A program made the position numbers and the translations under genes. Below are positions 22,801-35,199 of a stretch of 64,000 bases of DNA, one piece after another. Under the pieces are notes generated by a model that ran no database searches, had not been told where the DNA came from, and saw nothing but the letters and a program-made list of their open reading frames with translations. Source of the stretch: Alnus glutinosa (lineage: Eukaryota > Streptophyta > Magnoliopsida > Fagales > Betulaceae); contig NC_084896.1 of the NCBI RefSeq assembly GCF_958979055.1, positions 27,018,001 to 27,082,000 on the forward strand, written 5' to 3'. Position 1 is the first letter of the stretch; every line of letters begins with the position of its first letter.

Positions 22801-25800
22801 CTATAGATAAATCACAACATGGAAAAGATCAACCTCTTCATATCAGTTTCTATCCTTATGATATAGAGATAAATCAGCAATAGAACTTAATACAAAAAAT
22901 ATCTATTACAAGCAGGTAATACTAAATAACGTGTAAATGGTGGGCATCTGCGCTTTTGAGTTTTTGATCGAATGCAATAGCAGCCCAAACAAAAGGGGTG
23001 CCCACCCTCACCCCAAAACGCTCTCCACTACCAGATTTAGATCCTAGAACTCCCCTCCTTAAAGGCAGAGACATAACACTCAGGAAGAAAGGCTAGTGAT
23101 CATTGGTTCTTTTCATTTTTTCAACTGAACATGATGAAATTATCAAAGTAATTGTAAGTTAGTCAGGAATACAGTTTTTGTAACTTTCCCAGCTAAAGAA
23201 TTTTTATTTTGAAAAAAAAACCACACACACATACACACAATTTGATGCTACACGGATTTAGACAAGAATAAGAAGGAAAAATAACCTCTGGAATGGGACC
23301 TGGAGCATATGTGTCATCATCTTCGGCTATAACAAGGACTTCATCCCCTTCTTTCAAAACATACTTATCATCTGGATTTAAGATTATCTTTCCACCATCA
23401 GCAGCCACCTTAATTCCACAGGGAATTGCATCAGGAAATGAAATAAGCACATCTTCAAAACGAAGACCATCCAATTGAGGCCACCTTTTGATATAAAACT
23501 CAGCATTCTCAAACCCCAATATATCCTCCCATATCTGCCAAAAGAAGGGAAAAGTAAAAATAAAGATTAAAAATCTGTAGTTTCAATTTATGAAATTAAA
23601 GTGACAGTACATGGAGCTTAAAATCGCAGAAGAGAGGCTGTATAATCCAAAGGCTTTATGACATGTAAGAAAAAGATTGTGCAGATGGAATGCAATATTT
23701 ATATAATTAGAAACAGAAATAGTAAAACATAATATTTTGTCACCAATAATGCAAAAGTAGGGAGATCACACATAGTGTGAACAGCCTAGATGAAATGGAG
23801 TTCCAATTGATTTCTGTTCACAACTATCAAAACAGGAGGGACAAAAGCATAAGGCAGCTAGCAAAATAGCCTTGCTCCATTATACAAACTGTTGGGTTGT
23901 CAAAGAAATAACATGGTTATAGAGTAAGCATCGTCTAAACATGGATGTTGATGTGGATGAATGGCAAGACAAGAAAGGATTATCATAGAGACAAATACAT
24001 ACCTAAGAAGTTGGGAGTCAATAGAGAAGAAGTTAAAGAATCAAGTAAATTGGTTCAGACAATGGATAGTGAAGACCAATAACGATAATGAGTTACATCC
24101 TCAGGTTGGGGTAGTCTCCGTATTGTGGTACATCCTTAGGTTGAGGTAGTCTCCACATTGTGGTTGCTTATTGCACTATGTTTCCTTTGTGATACTTTGT
24201 TGAAGAATTTTTAACCAAAAATCAACTGATATTCTAATTAATCTTATTAATAATTACAATTATTAAAGTCACATCAATAAATCTCATTAATATTTCTAGA
24301 TCTCTCCTCATGATCAATGGCTCTACTTGACTCTTCCAATTAATTGGCTCCTCCAATTATTTGGCTCCTTTCTCTCATTAAGGCTTTATCTAAATATGAT
24401 AATAAACATAACACTACAGCTCGGTTATTTAGTTACAGTCGCTATATACCTATTTAATTTGTAGTTCATACTAAGAAATTGTTTCATTTGTACTTCAAAA
24501 AAAAAAAACATCCAAGTCAATGTCTTTTTTCATTTTCTTATTATTTTTATGTACAAACAATTTGCTTAAGGATTTAATATTATTACCTTGCATAACTTCA
24601 TTACTATTTCTTTGCTTTTTGTTAGGTTTAAATAACATTTAGTTTAAACCGAATACAGAAAATTATAAAATTGATGAATATAGAACCTTGTGCATCGTCT
24701 GAGGCTACAACCCAGTTTAGAAAATAGAATGATGCTACACATACAAAATTAATTTCCATGGCCAACCCCAAAAAGAAATCCAAAAGCGCATACATCTATG
24801 CACAAGTGGCTTTCAACTCAAAGTAGGTCCTCCTATACAGGGAGTAGTTTGGTGGATTTTGAGGTATTGGATGTACTGGATATTAGGATTTTGTGCGTCC
24901 CTCACCTCCATTGTACTCCATCTTTTGTTAATCAAATTTCTCCCTACTCGTCTCCACTATTGGTCATATGCATTTGTGCTAAGCTATGGATTTTGAGGTT
25001 TTGGATGTACTGGATATTAGTATTTCGAGCGTCTCTCACCACCATTGTACTCCATCTTTTGTTAATCAAATTTCTCCCTATTCGTCTCCACTATGGTCAT
25101 ATGCATTTGTGCTAAGCCACATAAATATTGCATCTCCTAAGTGATTGATTTATTTTGCTCTCTTATCTACTTTTTTCCATCTAAAATCTTAACTTGCCAT
25201 AACAGTAACAGAGTGATCAAGTACAAATTCTAATAAATATGGCTCCCCTTATGTATTTTCACCAAAAGATCATAAAGTTCCCACCACACAAAGCAGAGTG
25301 CTGGATCATAGGGAACTATGGGAAGGCAGCATCTTAAAAGGGTAAGCAGCTCATTTCTGGAAAATAAAAGTATCATAAACACTAGCCCTAATTACGAAGT
25401 GAACATGCAATGTCAAACTTATTATAACTTGAAAGTATTAGTGGAGCGCACTAAGCATGATTTCTCACACAAGACAGAAAAGTAGTTAAATACGGAAAAC
25501 AGTGCATTTAAAAGGACACAGACCCCTCGTCCCCAAAAAAAATCAAAAGAGGGCATTGGCACAGTCAGGACTTCAATAAACTTTAAATTTGTGAGAGAAA
25601 TGTAACCAGAGCTCATTAAGTAACCTGTGCAAGGCCAGGTTGCAGTGCGCATTGTATCATCAAGCGTCCAATCACGTCATGTGCAACTACTGTTTCAATA
25701 AGTTCCCCTCCAACTAACTTCACAAGGGGCTCATTGTCAAGGTCACTCATCTCCACAACAACATGACCCCTCAAACCCTCTTTCACTCCAGTGAGACTGA

Positions 25801-26051
25801 GCACAACCCTCAAAGCACGTGCATCACTCTGGTAACAAATATATCAACATAAGAACTGTTTCACAAGAAACAATATAAACCACAGAGAAGCATAAGAACA
25901 TTGAGAATTGGAACCTGATCGGCATTTTCATCTGAAGCTAACACAATGATTGCACGAGCCTTTGAAACTGAGACCTGCAAATTGGGTTTTAAAAAAAAAA
26001 ATAGAAAGAAAAAAATATCCTGAATGACATGTATAGTATTAAATAAAACAA

Positions 26052-26098
<47 letters not shown>

Positions 26099-29083
26099 AA
26101 CCACAGTTCGGGAAAAAAGAAGAAGAGAAAGGAAGCATAGATACCAAAGAGTACCTTCTTTAAGTCATCCAGTAAGAGCAACCACCATTCGGGGAAAAAA
26201 AGAAGAAGAGAAAGTAAGCATGGATACCAAAAAGTACCTTCTTTAAGTCGGCCAGTATAAGAGGACTGCCACTTCTGCATATAATAGATGTCCCCATCAA
26301 GTCAAATTCTAGCTTTGCTATATCCATCTCCATTTCCTCCTTGTCTCGTTCCGCAAGTACAACAATGACTCCACCACCAATGCTCTTGTTTGCTATTGCT
26401 AGTTGCTTCAAGAGTGAACCCTATAGCCAACACATCATTTGTTAACTTTCATTTTGAGAAAGAATTGTTCAGTTAACCTAATTCATCAAATCAAAAAATG
26501 ATCAGGTTTAGAGAAGCCAGGAACAAAAAGGGCCAACAGCATATGTGTTCCAGTTTTCACTTTCAAAGAGATGCATCTCTGAGGTTCACTTTGCACTTTC
26601 AAGAAGCACATAGATGTACCATTAGATAACATTAGAACTAAAAACACTAAAAATGCCATAATGGGGCACTAGCAACAAATCTAACCTCACATTTTACCCT
26701 GTCTAGATCTGAAACCAATTTTTGGACAAAAAACCTTTCACTTACAAGACGACACTTAACTATTCATATCAACTAATTCTCCTTTTTCAACTGATATTAA
26801 GAACCATAATAGCATACAATTCCATGGACAGCTAAGTTCATGCTTTCTACAAATCCTTAAGTGATGAAAAAAGTGCACCAATAAATTGTATAACTGACAA
26901 TTAATGACATCCTAAAAGTTTTATAACAGCTTGCCAAAAGGAAGAATTATAAATCACTTGAACATTGCCAGTGAAAATTAAATACTTTTTTTTGATAAGT
27001 AATTGCAATTCAATTCATTGACAGCGCAGAGGGGCATGAAAATTAAATACTGGAGGTGCATCAAGATCAAATGTACACTAGGATTACCAATTTGTCACTC
27101 CATCCAAGAATAAGTATATGGTTGCTTTCAATGACTTCACTCTTCCCTTTCCGCAGTGAATCCACCTTCTCTGAGATAGCATCAGAAACAAGCCCAAGCA
27201 TCATTGCAAATATCAGCATGCCTCCTGAAGTTATAGAGACAGAAACAATCCTTGGCCCAGTGCCAACCCTGTCAGCATGATTCCCTGAGTCAGCCACGAA
27301 AGACCAGGAAAGCCAAAGAGCTTCAGCAAAACTACTCTCACTGACCGCATACAACGCCAATCCACCAAATCCTATAAGAAATCCAGTTGCAAAGAGGAGT
27401 GCAAGCAGCTTTGCATAAGGGTATACAGAGAAACAGACATCCACCATGTATGCAATTCTCTTCTTCAAGGGAACCTCCTCCTTGTTAATCTTTGTCCTCT
27501 TCGAAAGACTATTGATTTGGGGAAGATGATCAAGATATTTGTACAGCAGAAATGGCATAACAAGTGTGAACACCACAGTATACAAGGCAACAGTTCTACT
27601 GTCAGCATTACCAAAATAAGAAATTGAATTAATATCTTCAAATGGCAAATCCTTGATGCTGCCATTACAACCATTTTTGTCACCGCAAAGTCTACAGAGA
27701 TTACTATTCTGTTCCTGCAAGCGAGCAATACCAAATTATGAAAAATTTTGTATAAAATTGAAATACAAAAACCAAAAGGAACATTCAACTTTTGTTTAAT
27801 AAAACACATACCTGAAGTTTTGCGACTCTGTTCTGCAGATAAACTGCATAAGATACAGATAATATAAAAGTGAAACTGAGCTGCAACAGAAATTTGGAAC
27901 AAAATTATTAAGACCCCAATAACAAAAGAAATTGAAAATCAACTCATCAGCGCTATCCAGATACTAAGAAACTCAAAACAAGAAAAGGAAAAACAATTTG
28001 ACATACATAGGTTATTGGCTGTCTAGTTTAAAATAAAAATGGAAATCAATTGTTTCTTTCTCTGAATGTGAATCCTAGTTTCCCTAGATATTTTTCCTCG
28101 GTACAAATAGAGCTTTCCTCAATGGGTTAATATTGTATTCTATTATCATATTCCCTGATAGTAATAAGAGAAAGCATTGTTCATGCTACCCGTGGAAGTG
28201 AGCAATCTTGTCATCACGATAAATTCTATATGTCTTTATTCTTGATCCTTTTCATTGTTATTATTTTTCTGATGCATGTACTGTAAATTATAACGTAACA
28301 AGCAGGTGATATATTTTTTTGATAAATAATAAGAAGCAGATAATATATGTTAGGGAGATAAACGGTTACGGAGTTTTACCAAAAGAGTACATTAATATAC
28401 ATATTTGGACACCACTCTAGCCCAAAAGCCTAAGCAAATGGGCTTTGAGTCCACTTAAGTATATTAACTACTCTTTTTCTTTATACTTTCTCAATGTGGG
28501 ACTGAAAACTCACAAGTGCACTCATAACAATCTCCCCCTCACTTGTGAGTCTCTTCCACATGGACCAAACTCCCCCTCGCTTGTAAGTCTTTTTACATTT
28601 CCAAGAGTGTCCCGCGTCAAGAGTTTTCCCGAGGACCACATAGTGCAACTCCCAAACCAAACGCATCCAGACACTTGTCCCAGGAAGCTAACTATGGTTT
28701 TGATACTAATTGTTGGGGAGATAAACGGTTAGGGGATTTTACCAAGAGTACATTGATATACATATTTGATTATTTGGACACCACTCTAACCCGAAAGCCT
28801 AAGCTAATGGGCTTGAACCCACTTAGGTATATTAGTTACTCTTTTTCTTTATACTTTCTCAATGTGGGACTCAACACTCACAAATGCACTCACAAATGCA
28901 CTCACAACAATATATGTGTGGGAAAATTGATATTATACATGGGTGGATCCATCCAATCACACACATCATTGTTTTTTAACTTAATTTTGTTCCTTGCTTT
29001 CTCGAGAACTAAATTACAAAACGCTCAAGCCCACTTTTTCAATGATAAAATTCCCGTGTAAAAAAAAAAAAAAAAATACATAC

Positions 29084-29125
<42 letters not shown>

Positions 29126-30302
29126 TAATTAATTAATTTGGTTAATTTGATCTTCTCCATTAGGCAACCAAAACGAAAAACACCATGACATTCAATCTTT
29201 TTATCATCATCCTCTCTATTCCTCTACTTTCTCAAAAACCAACCACATTCCAGCTGAAACTAAAAAGTACGTTAAAAAAATAACTCATTAGAAGATTAAA
29301 AAGCTCAACTTTCTTATCTTTTCATCCACTTTCTCAGCAACCAAACAGAAAATACATCTAATTTGACATACAATATTTATTATCACCTTCTCTATTCTTC
29401 TACTTCCTCAGAAACCAACCAGAATCTAAGCTATAATCAAAAAGCATACAAGCTAAGCTGACTAACTAACTAACTAACTCAGTAGAAGATTCATAGCATT
29501 CAAAAACTTAACTTTTTGCTCTTTTCATCCACTAGACAACAACCAAACAGAAACTACAGTTAATTCAAAAAAAAAAAAATGAACCTGAATAATAACTTAC
29601 CAAATATAGGCTCAACAACAGCTTAAACTCCCGAGATCTCCCTACAGCGAGTTGACAAACTGAACTCGTCGAAGCCACCGAAACTTGGCGTCTCGGCTCC
29701 ACCAACGGCTTCTTAGAGTCCGAATATCTATTATTATTGTCATTATTATCGGTACTATCAACAGGAGCTGTAGTACGGCGCGTTTTATCCGGCAATTTCA
29801 CGTCGATCGAACGGCCACGGCGGCTCGAATCCGACGCCTCGGGCTTGCGCTGCTTCGGTTTGAGCGGGACCGCTCTGCCTCTGGCGGGATACGCGCCGAG
29901 GAAGGGAGGGTAGATCCAGTCGCGGTCGTTGGCGTTGTTGGGGTGGGGCCAGGAGGGATCGTTGCCGCCGGTGACGGAGACGCGGAGGTCGGACGGCCGT
30001 GGAGAGGCGTGGGAGTTGGGGAGCGTGGAAATGCGGCGGACGGCCGGGAAGAGTGGGCCCGGGAAGTGCGGCGTGGACCCCGCGTGCTCCGCGATCGTTT
30101 TGGACTTCTTGAGCAGCCGTCGCGTCTCTGATTTGTTCGGTTTCGGGTCCGGATCCTGGTCCGGGTTCAGAGTCGAATCTTCATTGGTATCAGTCATTCT
30201 CAGAGAGAGAGAGGACTGGTTTGCTTCTGCTGGAGCAGGTTCACTCGGAGCTTTGAGATTCTCACTCTGAGAGAGAGATTGGATTGTATGCGTGGAAAGC
30301 AT
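19857..30302 (-). CDS. POLLUX: Ion channel POLLUX/DMI1
   Basis: Twelve exons, all joined in phase 0, give 988 residues: 30,302-29,601; 27,880-27,812; 27,714-27,088; 26,420-26,238; 25,974-25,915; 25,828-25,625; 23,534-23,286; 22,528-22,430; 22,304-22,110; 21,124-21,032; 20,859-20,593; 20,075-19,857. A basic, disordered N-terminus is followed by a first membrane segment (about 226-250), two more around 297-318 and 359-381, and a pore with filter 'ADSGNHAD' (398-405). After it come a long RCK-like regulatory region from 'LILGWSDKL' (458-466) and 'EKILFCGWRRDIDDM' in exon 8. POLLUX acts at the nuclear envelope as a cation channel needed, with CASTOR, for symbiotic calcium spiking. Sequence through the regulatory region is close to Medicago DMI1. 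A downstream Met at 30,197 is an alternative start. Confidence 0.95.
24853..25117. repeat. 134-bp tandem duplication in POLLUX intron 6
   Basis: Two units (24,853-24,986 and 24,987 to about 25,117) share 'ttggatgtactggatatta', 'cattgtactccatcttttgt' and 'catatgcatttgtgctaag'. They lie in the 2.1-kb intron 23,535-25,624. The plus-strand ORF spanning them is only the repeat read twice. Confidence 0.85.
26056..26098. repeat. (GA)n microsatellite in POLLUX intron 4
   Basis: About twenty uninterrupted GA units directly adjoin the local duplication at 26,095-26,258. On the transcribed strand this is a CT-rich tract, which could also serve as polypyrimidine sequence. Confidence 0.9.
26095..26258 (-). 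repeat. Tandem duplication of the exon 4 splice-donor region of POLLUX
   Basis: Two units, 26,095-26,175 and 26,176-26,258, match over about 80 bp with few differences. Each contains the end of exon 4 (codons for 'DLKK') and the following GT donor with the start of the intron. The real exon ends at 26,238; the extra donor lies about 80 bases downstream at about 26,156. Reading from the true exon across to the second donor meets an in-frame TAA (26,160-26,162), so use of the spare site would truncate the protein inside the regulatory domain. Confidence 0.85.
26992..27042 (-). repeat. Truncated retroposon 3' end in POLLUX intron 3
   Basis: A T-run followed by 'gataagtaattgcaattcaa' and 'cagcgcagaggggcatg' resembles the 3' tail of a non-LTR element read backwards. 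A longer relative occurs at 59,060-59,230 ('tttttgataagtaagagtaa' and 'aaagcgcagtcaagtacata'). The flanking sequence 'gaaaattaaatact' appears on both sides (26,977 and 27,038), consistent with a target-site duplication. Confidence 0.6.
28348..28909 (-). mobile_element. Complete TRIM retroelement in POLLUX intron 1
   Basis: Two direct repeats act as LTRs: 28,711-28,909 (5' LTR on the minus strand, 199 bp) and 28,348-28,529 (3' LTR, 182 bp). Both start TGTT and end AACA when read on the minus strand. ATATA duplicates flank the whole (28,343-28,347 and 28,910-28,914). Next to the 5' LTR is 'tagtatcaaaacc', a variant of the initiator tRNA-Met primer site; before the 3' LTR is a polypurine tract 'gtgagggggagat'. 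The interior is only 181 bp and encodes nothing, as in TRIM elements. It is in the same orientation as POLLUX. Confidence 0.9.
29086..29121. repeat. (TA)n microsatellite in POLLUX intron 1
   Basis: This uninterrupted TA run is followed by (TTAA)n. Nearby 29,280-29,520 contains two diverged copies of a segment with 'ctttctcagcaaccaaacag' and '(ctaa)n', also non-coding. Confidence 0.8.
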
Positions 30303-31240
30303 TGTGCAAGTTAGTGGGGGCTGATGTGGGTGAATCTGGACCGTGCGGGGGGAGATTAGGTGGGTCCGGGAATGACGTAAACGGTGGTGATGGTGAAAGG
30401 GGAGTTTGTCCGTTGCTTTTCAAATTTTCAGTTTTCAGTTTTTATAGTTCTTTGTCTTACAGTTGTTTTGTTTTTCGTACCAATAATTGGAATGGGAAGG
30501 ACTTGAAATTGAAGCAGCTGAAAAAAAGGTTGATTTGGGTGCCCACAAATTCTTACATTAACCCAAAGTACAAGGGCAGGAGAAATTACAAGAGGAATGA
30601 GAGGGCCTTACCCTGAGCGGACTAGGATCCGATCCAATTGAAAGGAATTGAAAATGAGCCAGTCTTTTATGTAAAATTACAAAATTATCCTTCAACATAA
30701 GGGACCAGTTCTTCTCCAATTGAAATCCAACTGGAGAGGATTCTCAAGGGTCCTGAGCAGGGGCTTCTTTGTTCGAGTAACTTTTTTGGACAGATAGATC
30801 CCTTTTCCCCTTTGGGATAGGAAGTCTATGTTCGAATAGAAAGGTTACATAAGGCTCAATTCTAGAAACATTGGAAATTTTGGTATTCCTAGGTACGTGA
30901 TTATTGCGGTTATTATCTTCTATTCGCATGTTAGGTAGGTACTGAGCTTATTTTATTCTTTTGGCCCATCTTTTAGTTTCTATTAGAGCATATTTTAAAC
31001 GATTTTTAAAATAATTTAAATCAACTTTTAGTATTTTTGACTTGTTTTAATTTTTTTTAAACCTTAATCTTTTGAAAATATATTGATTCCACATTACTTT
31101 TACTTTTTTATCCAAGTGTTACACGAGAAAGTAACACAGTCAACCAAATCAATGTAAACATAATCTATATCTAATACAAAACGACGTTCTTTTTATGAAT
31201 TTATTAAATACAATACATATATTATACATAAAAGATATCT
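30303..31240. other. POLLUX upstream region
   Basis: This is the probable promoter and 5'-UTR of POLLUX. It has GA/CT-rich motifs just upstream of the start (30,260-30,280) and a G-rich segment around 30,315-30,400 within otherwise AT-rich DNA. I could not fix a TATA box. The stretch 30,740-30,960 has a different, less AT-biased look and may be of organellar or foreign origin, but I cannot identify it. Confidence 0.45.
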
Positions 31241-32331
31241 GGATGCGGTTCTTAAAACCGCGATCCGCATCCACACATGCGGATAGTGATTTTTGCTAAC
31301 TGCACCCACATGCACATGTGCAGATAATTTTTGATAGCGGATGCAGGCATTTTGTTTAATATTTGCCTGCATGTACACCTTTATCTTAGAGTAATGTTTC
31401 ATGAATACAAAGTATACACATTAATTGTGTCAAGTAGATTTTTTTAAAAAATAAAAATAAAAATTTGAAAACTATTTGCCACGACACACTTTGTGTGTAA
31501 GAAACATTACTCCCTAGCTTAGGAGGGCTTTATGAAAGTTATGGTCATGAAGTTTTTTACATGATTTTGCATGCAAGTCGAAGCCTATACTGTTTTGCAT
31601 GATGGAGTACACCAACGGGAAATTTGTGTTATTAAGCTACTCGAATAATACAGAAATTCAAACAGCTTAAGAGACGGAGTTGCAGGGCTCCTTTGCCTGA
31701 GACAGCCTAAGATGCAACCCTAACAAACACCAACGCACATGATTTCACTATGATTGAGACAAAAAGAGAATTGGATCATAATGATCTTGCATTGTAGTAC
31801 TCCATCTTATAAAAGTAGACATTAATTCTTCCCTTGAAATACATAATATTGCTTATATAGATGACGCTTTCAAACTCAGTCTTGTGGAAACTCATGCACA
31901 TTTTTAAGTGCATTTTCATATTTGTAAAAATAAGATTTTAGGTCTAAGATATATGTAGGAAAATGTATATTACAACTCCTTTACAAATTGACGTGACCAT
32001 CCACGTAATACTGGTAGGTAAACCACAATCAAATTTAATTATTTAATGGTTATAAGTGTTACGTGGACTGCTACGTTACTTGTAAGGAACTTGAAATAAT
32101 AATTGCAGTATTCCTAGTACCACTCGTATATGTATTACTTCTGCTCGCGGCGTTTCGGTTACAACTAATTGATCGACCCGATTTAGATAGATAGTAATAA
32201 TTAACATTCTGCCATAGAAAGCCTAAAATTGTGCTTGACAACCTCTATCGGCTGTATGGGAAAAAAAACATAACCTAAACGTGAAGGGAAAGGTGAAAGA
32301 GTAGAGCTATGATCTTGATTGCACCCACTGC
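31240..32331. other. Intergenic, POLLUX to JAZ
   Basis: The segment 31,240-31,390 contains self-complementary words ('gatgcggttcttaaaaccgc', 'cgcatccacacatgcggata') suggesting an eroded foldback element. About 31,975-32,125 is a copy of a dispersed small repeat also seen at 33,410-33,594, 35,200-35,440 and 48,310-48,545. No gene is seen. Confidence 0.5.
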
Positions 32332-33409
32332 CTATTGTTGCCTCATCGTCCTCATGTTGTCATAAGGAGATTTCTTTATTAGCCTGCAAACACAAACTAT
32401 GCAAGTATTAGTGAGAGTGGTGCCATGCCAATTTGTAGCGTTAAATCCCAAAAGTTTAAACTGATAAAATTAAATGATATTATGCTAAATCACAATTTAT
32501 TTTAAAAAACTAAATTTTTAGAAAACTGTAAATTTAATTATTTAATTAATATTCTAGCATATAGTGTAAGATTTGTTGAAAAGTCAAATGTAGGATAGGG
32601 ATCGGGATCCCTTGAAATTTCTTGCCCGAATTCAATAGAATTTGGGTAAGAAATTAATGAGAGAGGGGGTCTCAAGACCAAGGTGCTTCGAACAAGTAAG
32701 TCCTGACACTCTGAATTGCTTGGAGCACCTCAGGCCCGACCGCCTCTCTCATTTCCTGCCCAAATCCCATAGAATTTGAGCAGAAAATTTTAGGAGGTTT
32801 GGATCATTAGGTTAGGGGTGAACTTTGATATGGTTTATGTGCTAATTAATTATAATCAGACATTTTTCTTAGTAACCTACACTTTTGGATTGGATATTCC
32901 AATAAAATTAATTGATGATAACATTCCCTTTTTTTTTTCATGATTTTATTAATCCAAATCTCTTTGTTTTGTTGATAATAACGACATAAATATGCTGCTT
33001 AATTATGGATGTGGAAATCATTGTTTTAGAGTTGAATTACCTGCCACGGCGCTTTTCAAGAAAACATTGGATAGAATACCTTCTTGCCATTGGAAGGCCT
33101 GACAAGGGCAATGATAATTAGGGTTTTTTAGATATAATAAGTTGTGAGATTAACTAAATATGTATTAAAAAACATAACATGCTTGGAAGGTAATCTGATG
33201 ATATGCACCCATCCATAAATTTAAGTACAAGATTATGAAGAAAAATATGGTATTTCCATATGTTATAAGATCAATTATTTTCCAAAACTAATAATGAAGT
33301 CGTGATTTAAAGTAGAAAGTTCAAGCGCAACAGGAAATCAACATACCTTTGTGCTACAGAAAACATTTGAGTACTACAACTTTTATTATAATCTTATGCG
33401 GCAAACTAC

Positions 33410-33594
33410 ATTTTACGGAAATGAGTGTCACGTGATGGCCCACATTTAATTTAGTAGTTGATGTGATAAATGTATGCTAACATGTCAATTTGCAAACACA
33501 GTAAATGACATATGGACTATTGCAATCTACATTTTAGTAGCTAACGTGGTAAGTATCTCGTAAACTACCATGTTAGTTTGTAAGAGACTTATAA
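33410..33594. repeat. Small dispersed repeat in JAZ intron 3
   Basis: Words such as 'acgtggtaagt', 'tagtagttgatgtgataaa' and 'ttagtttgtaagagacttat' recur, in similar order, at 31,975-32,125, 35,200-35,440 and 48,310-48,545. Each copy alternates a motif and its approximate inverse. This is probably a MITE family whose ends I cannot define. Confidence 0.5.
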
Positions 33595-33603
33595 TAAAAT
33601 TTA

Positions 33604-33994
33604 GGGTTAAATACATATTTGCCCCCTGTGCTTTACGACCTTTATTTTTTGCCCATTTAGTTTCACTTTTTATCAAATTTGGTACCTGTGGTATATGAAA
33701 AGACGGAAATGGTACCTCCGTCTGATTTCCCGTCCAAAACTAACATCCACCTACGGCATTTTCTGTCATGTTGTCTGGATGTTGTTGGAAACGATGTGTA
33801 AAGAATTGGGTTCTGGGCTTCAAATTTTTAGGTACCCAATGACGTGGGTGGACATTAGTTTTGGACGGAAAATCAGACGGAGGTACCATTTCCGTCTTTT
33901 CATATACCACAGGTACCAAATTTGATAAAAAGTGAAATTGAAAGGGCAAAAAATAAAGGTCGTAAAGCACAGGGGGCAAATATGTATTTAACCC
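33604..33994. mobile_element. Mutator-like MITE with long inverted repeats in JAZ intron 3
   Basis: TAAAATTTA is duplicated exactly at 33,595-33,603 and 33,995-34,003. The 391-bp element begins GGGTTAAATACATATTTGCC and ends with its inverse; the inverted arms extend about 140 bp each and include 'atggtacctccgtct' and its inverse. A 9-bp target and long inverted repeats indicate the Mutator superfamily. Related elements lie at 58,553-59,060 and 59,829-60,107. The ORF at 33,695-33,925 is part of the arms, not a gene. Confidence 0.9.
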
Positions 33995-35199
33995 TAAAAT
34001 TTATATATATATATAGTATTCCTAAAAGCATTGATGTGCTCAGGGTAGAATTTGGTTCGATTCTTATTGTTGAGCAATATGTATTTTATATAGGTTCTCT
34101 TTAAATTTTTTAACACATAAGTTATATATGGTTCAAAATTGATAGATTTTATTAGATCACTAAATATTAGTAAACATTACTAAATTGATAGATTATTGAT
34201 GATTGTGCTAGAAAATTCAATATATACCTGCTTTTAATTTGTGAAGTGATGGTGAGTTGGATAGACAAGAAGGTGTTCTCACTTCTGTTGTGGGCATTTC
34301 TTGGACAATAGGTTTTGCCAAAGAGCTTTCACCAGCTAGAAGCATAATTGCTTGGGCCTGCAATGAAAATATGATAGCAATTAATTTATGTGTAAGAGCA
34401 AAAGCTTGTCTTAAACTAGTCACATTAATTAGATTTTATAATTACAAAAAATAAATAAATATGGATGTAAGTAGTAATTAAATTGAGGTTTTTTAATATA
34501 ATAAATTGGGTAATCACTTTAACCTAAAAGATTAAACTTAATTGATCTAATTATTTTACACCAATTACTCACTCGTTCTATAATGGGAGGCTATCTATTG
34601 TGAGGGCATTAACATGCATGCTTTTATCCACTCTACCATGGGGAATACAAAAAGTAAGTTTGATCTTGATATAACATGTTGAAATGTTACTTAGACTTGT
34701 TAGTAATAGTTGCTTGATTTGGAATCTAACTTCTAATGCTTAGATACTTCGAGATACGATAGGTTGTAATGTTTTCGTTCAAACTAGGTTAAAAGAAATT
34801 TCTCTAATTCAATCTGTTAAATTGATGTATGTTTTTAGAACATGTGATTATCACATGCATTTTTTTTGTGATTTTCATATGTTATAAGGATATATGTCAA
34901 TTTAATTAGACTAAATTAAGGAATTTCTTTCGACCCTATTTAAAAGAAAACTTTGTTTTATAGGTCCGGTTGCAAATTAGGGAAAGTTTTGGAATTCAAA
35001 AAAAAAATATATATATATATATATAAGTTGTGCACCTTGTCTGCAGGTACATTGTTGTAGAATGTAGACATTAACACTCCCTGCATAGAATATTGTGAGC
35101 TGTGACGTTGAAGACTTGTCATCCTGCAACTCTGATGGTAAAGCATCACACCTATTCACATCAATGAGCTAAAGAGATCATTTTTGCTAATGGATAGTG

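Noticed and set aside
24098..24165. Short direct repeat with 'ggttggggtagtctcc' and 'ggttgaggtagtctcc' in POLLUX intron 6
   Set aside because: A small local duplication with no apparent consequence.
25861..26411. Minus-strand ORFs running across POLLUX introns 3-5
   Set aside because: They are exon sequence read through into introns; the splice-joined frame gives the conserved protein instead.
29685..30270. Plus-strand ORFs of 113 and 148 codons
   Set aside because: They are antisense to POLLUX exon 1, which is GC-rich and therefore poor in stops on both strands.
30744..30929. Possible plastid-derived insertion
   Set aside because: The composition differs from the surroundings, but I could not match it to a known organellar gene, so no call is made.
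33695..33979. Opposed ORFs in JAZ intron 3
   Set aside because: They lie in the inverted arms of a Mutator-like MITE.
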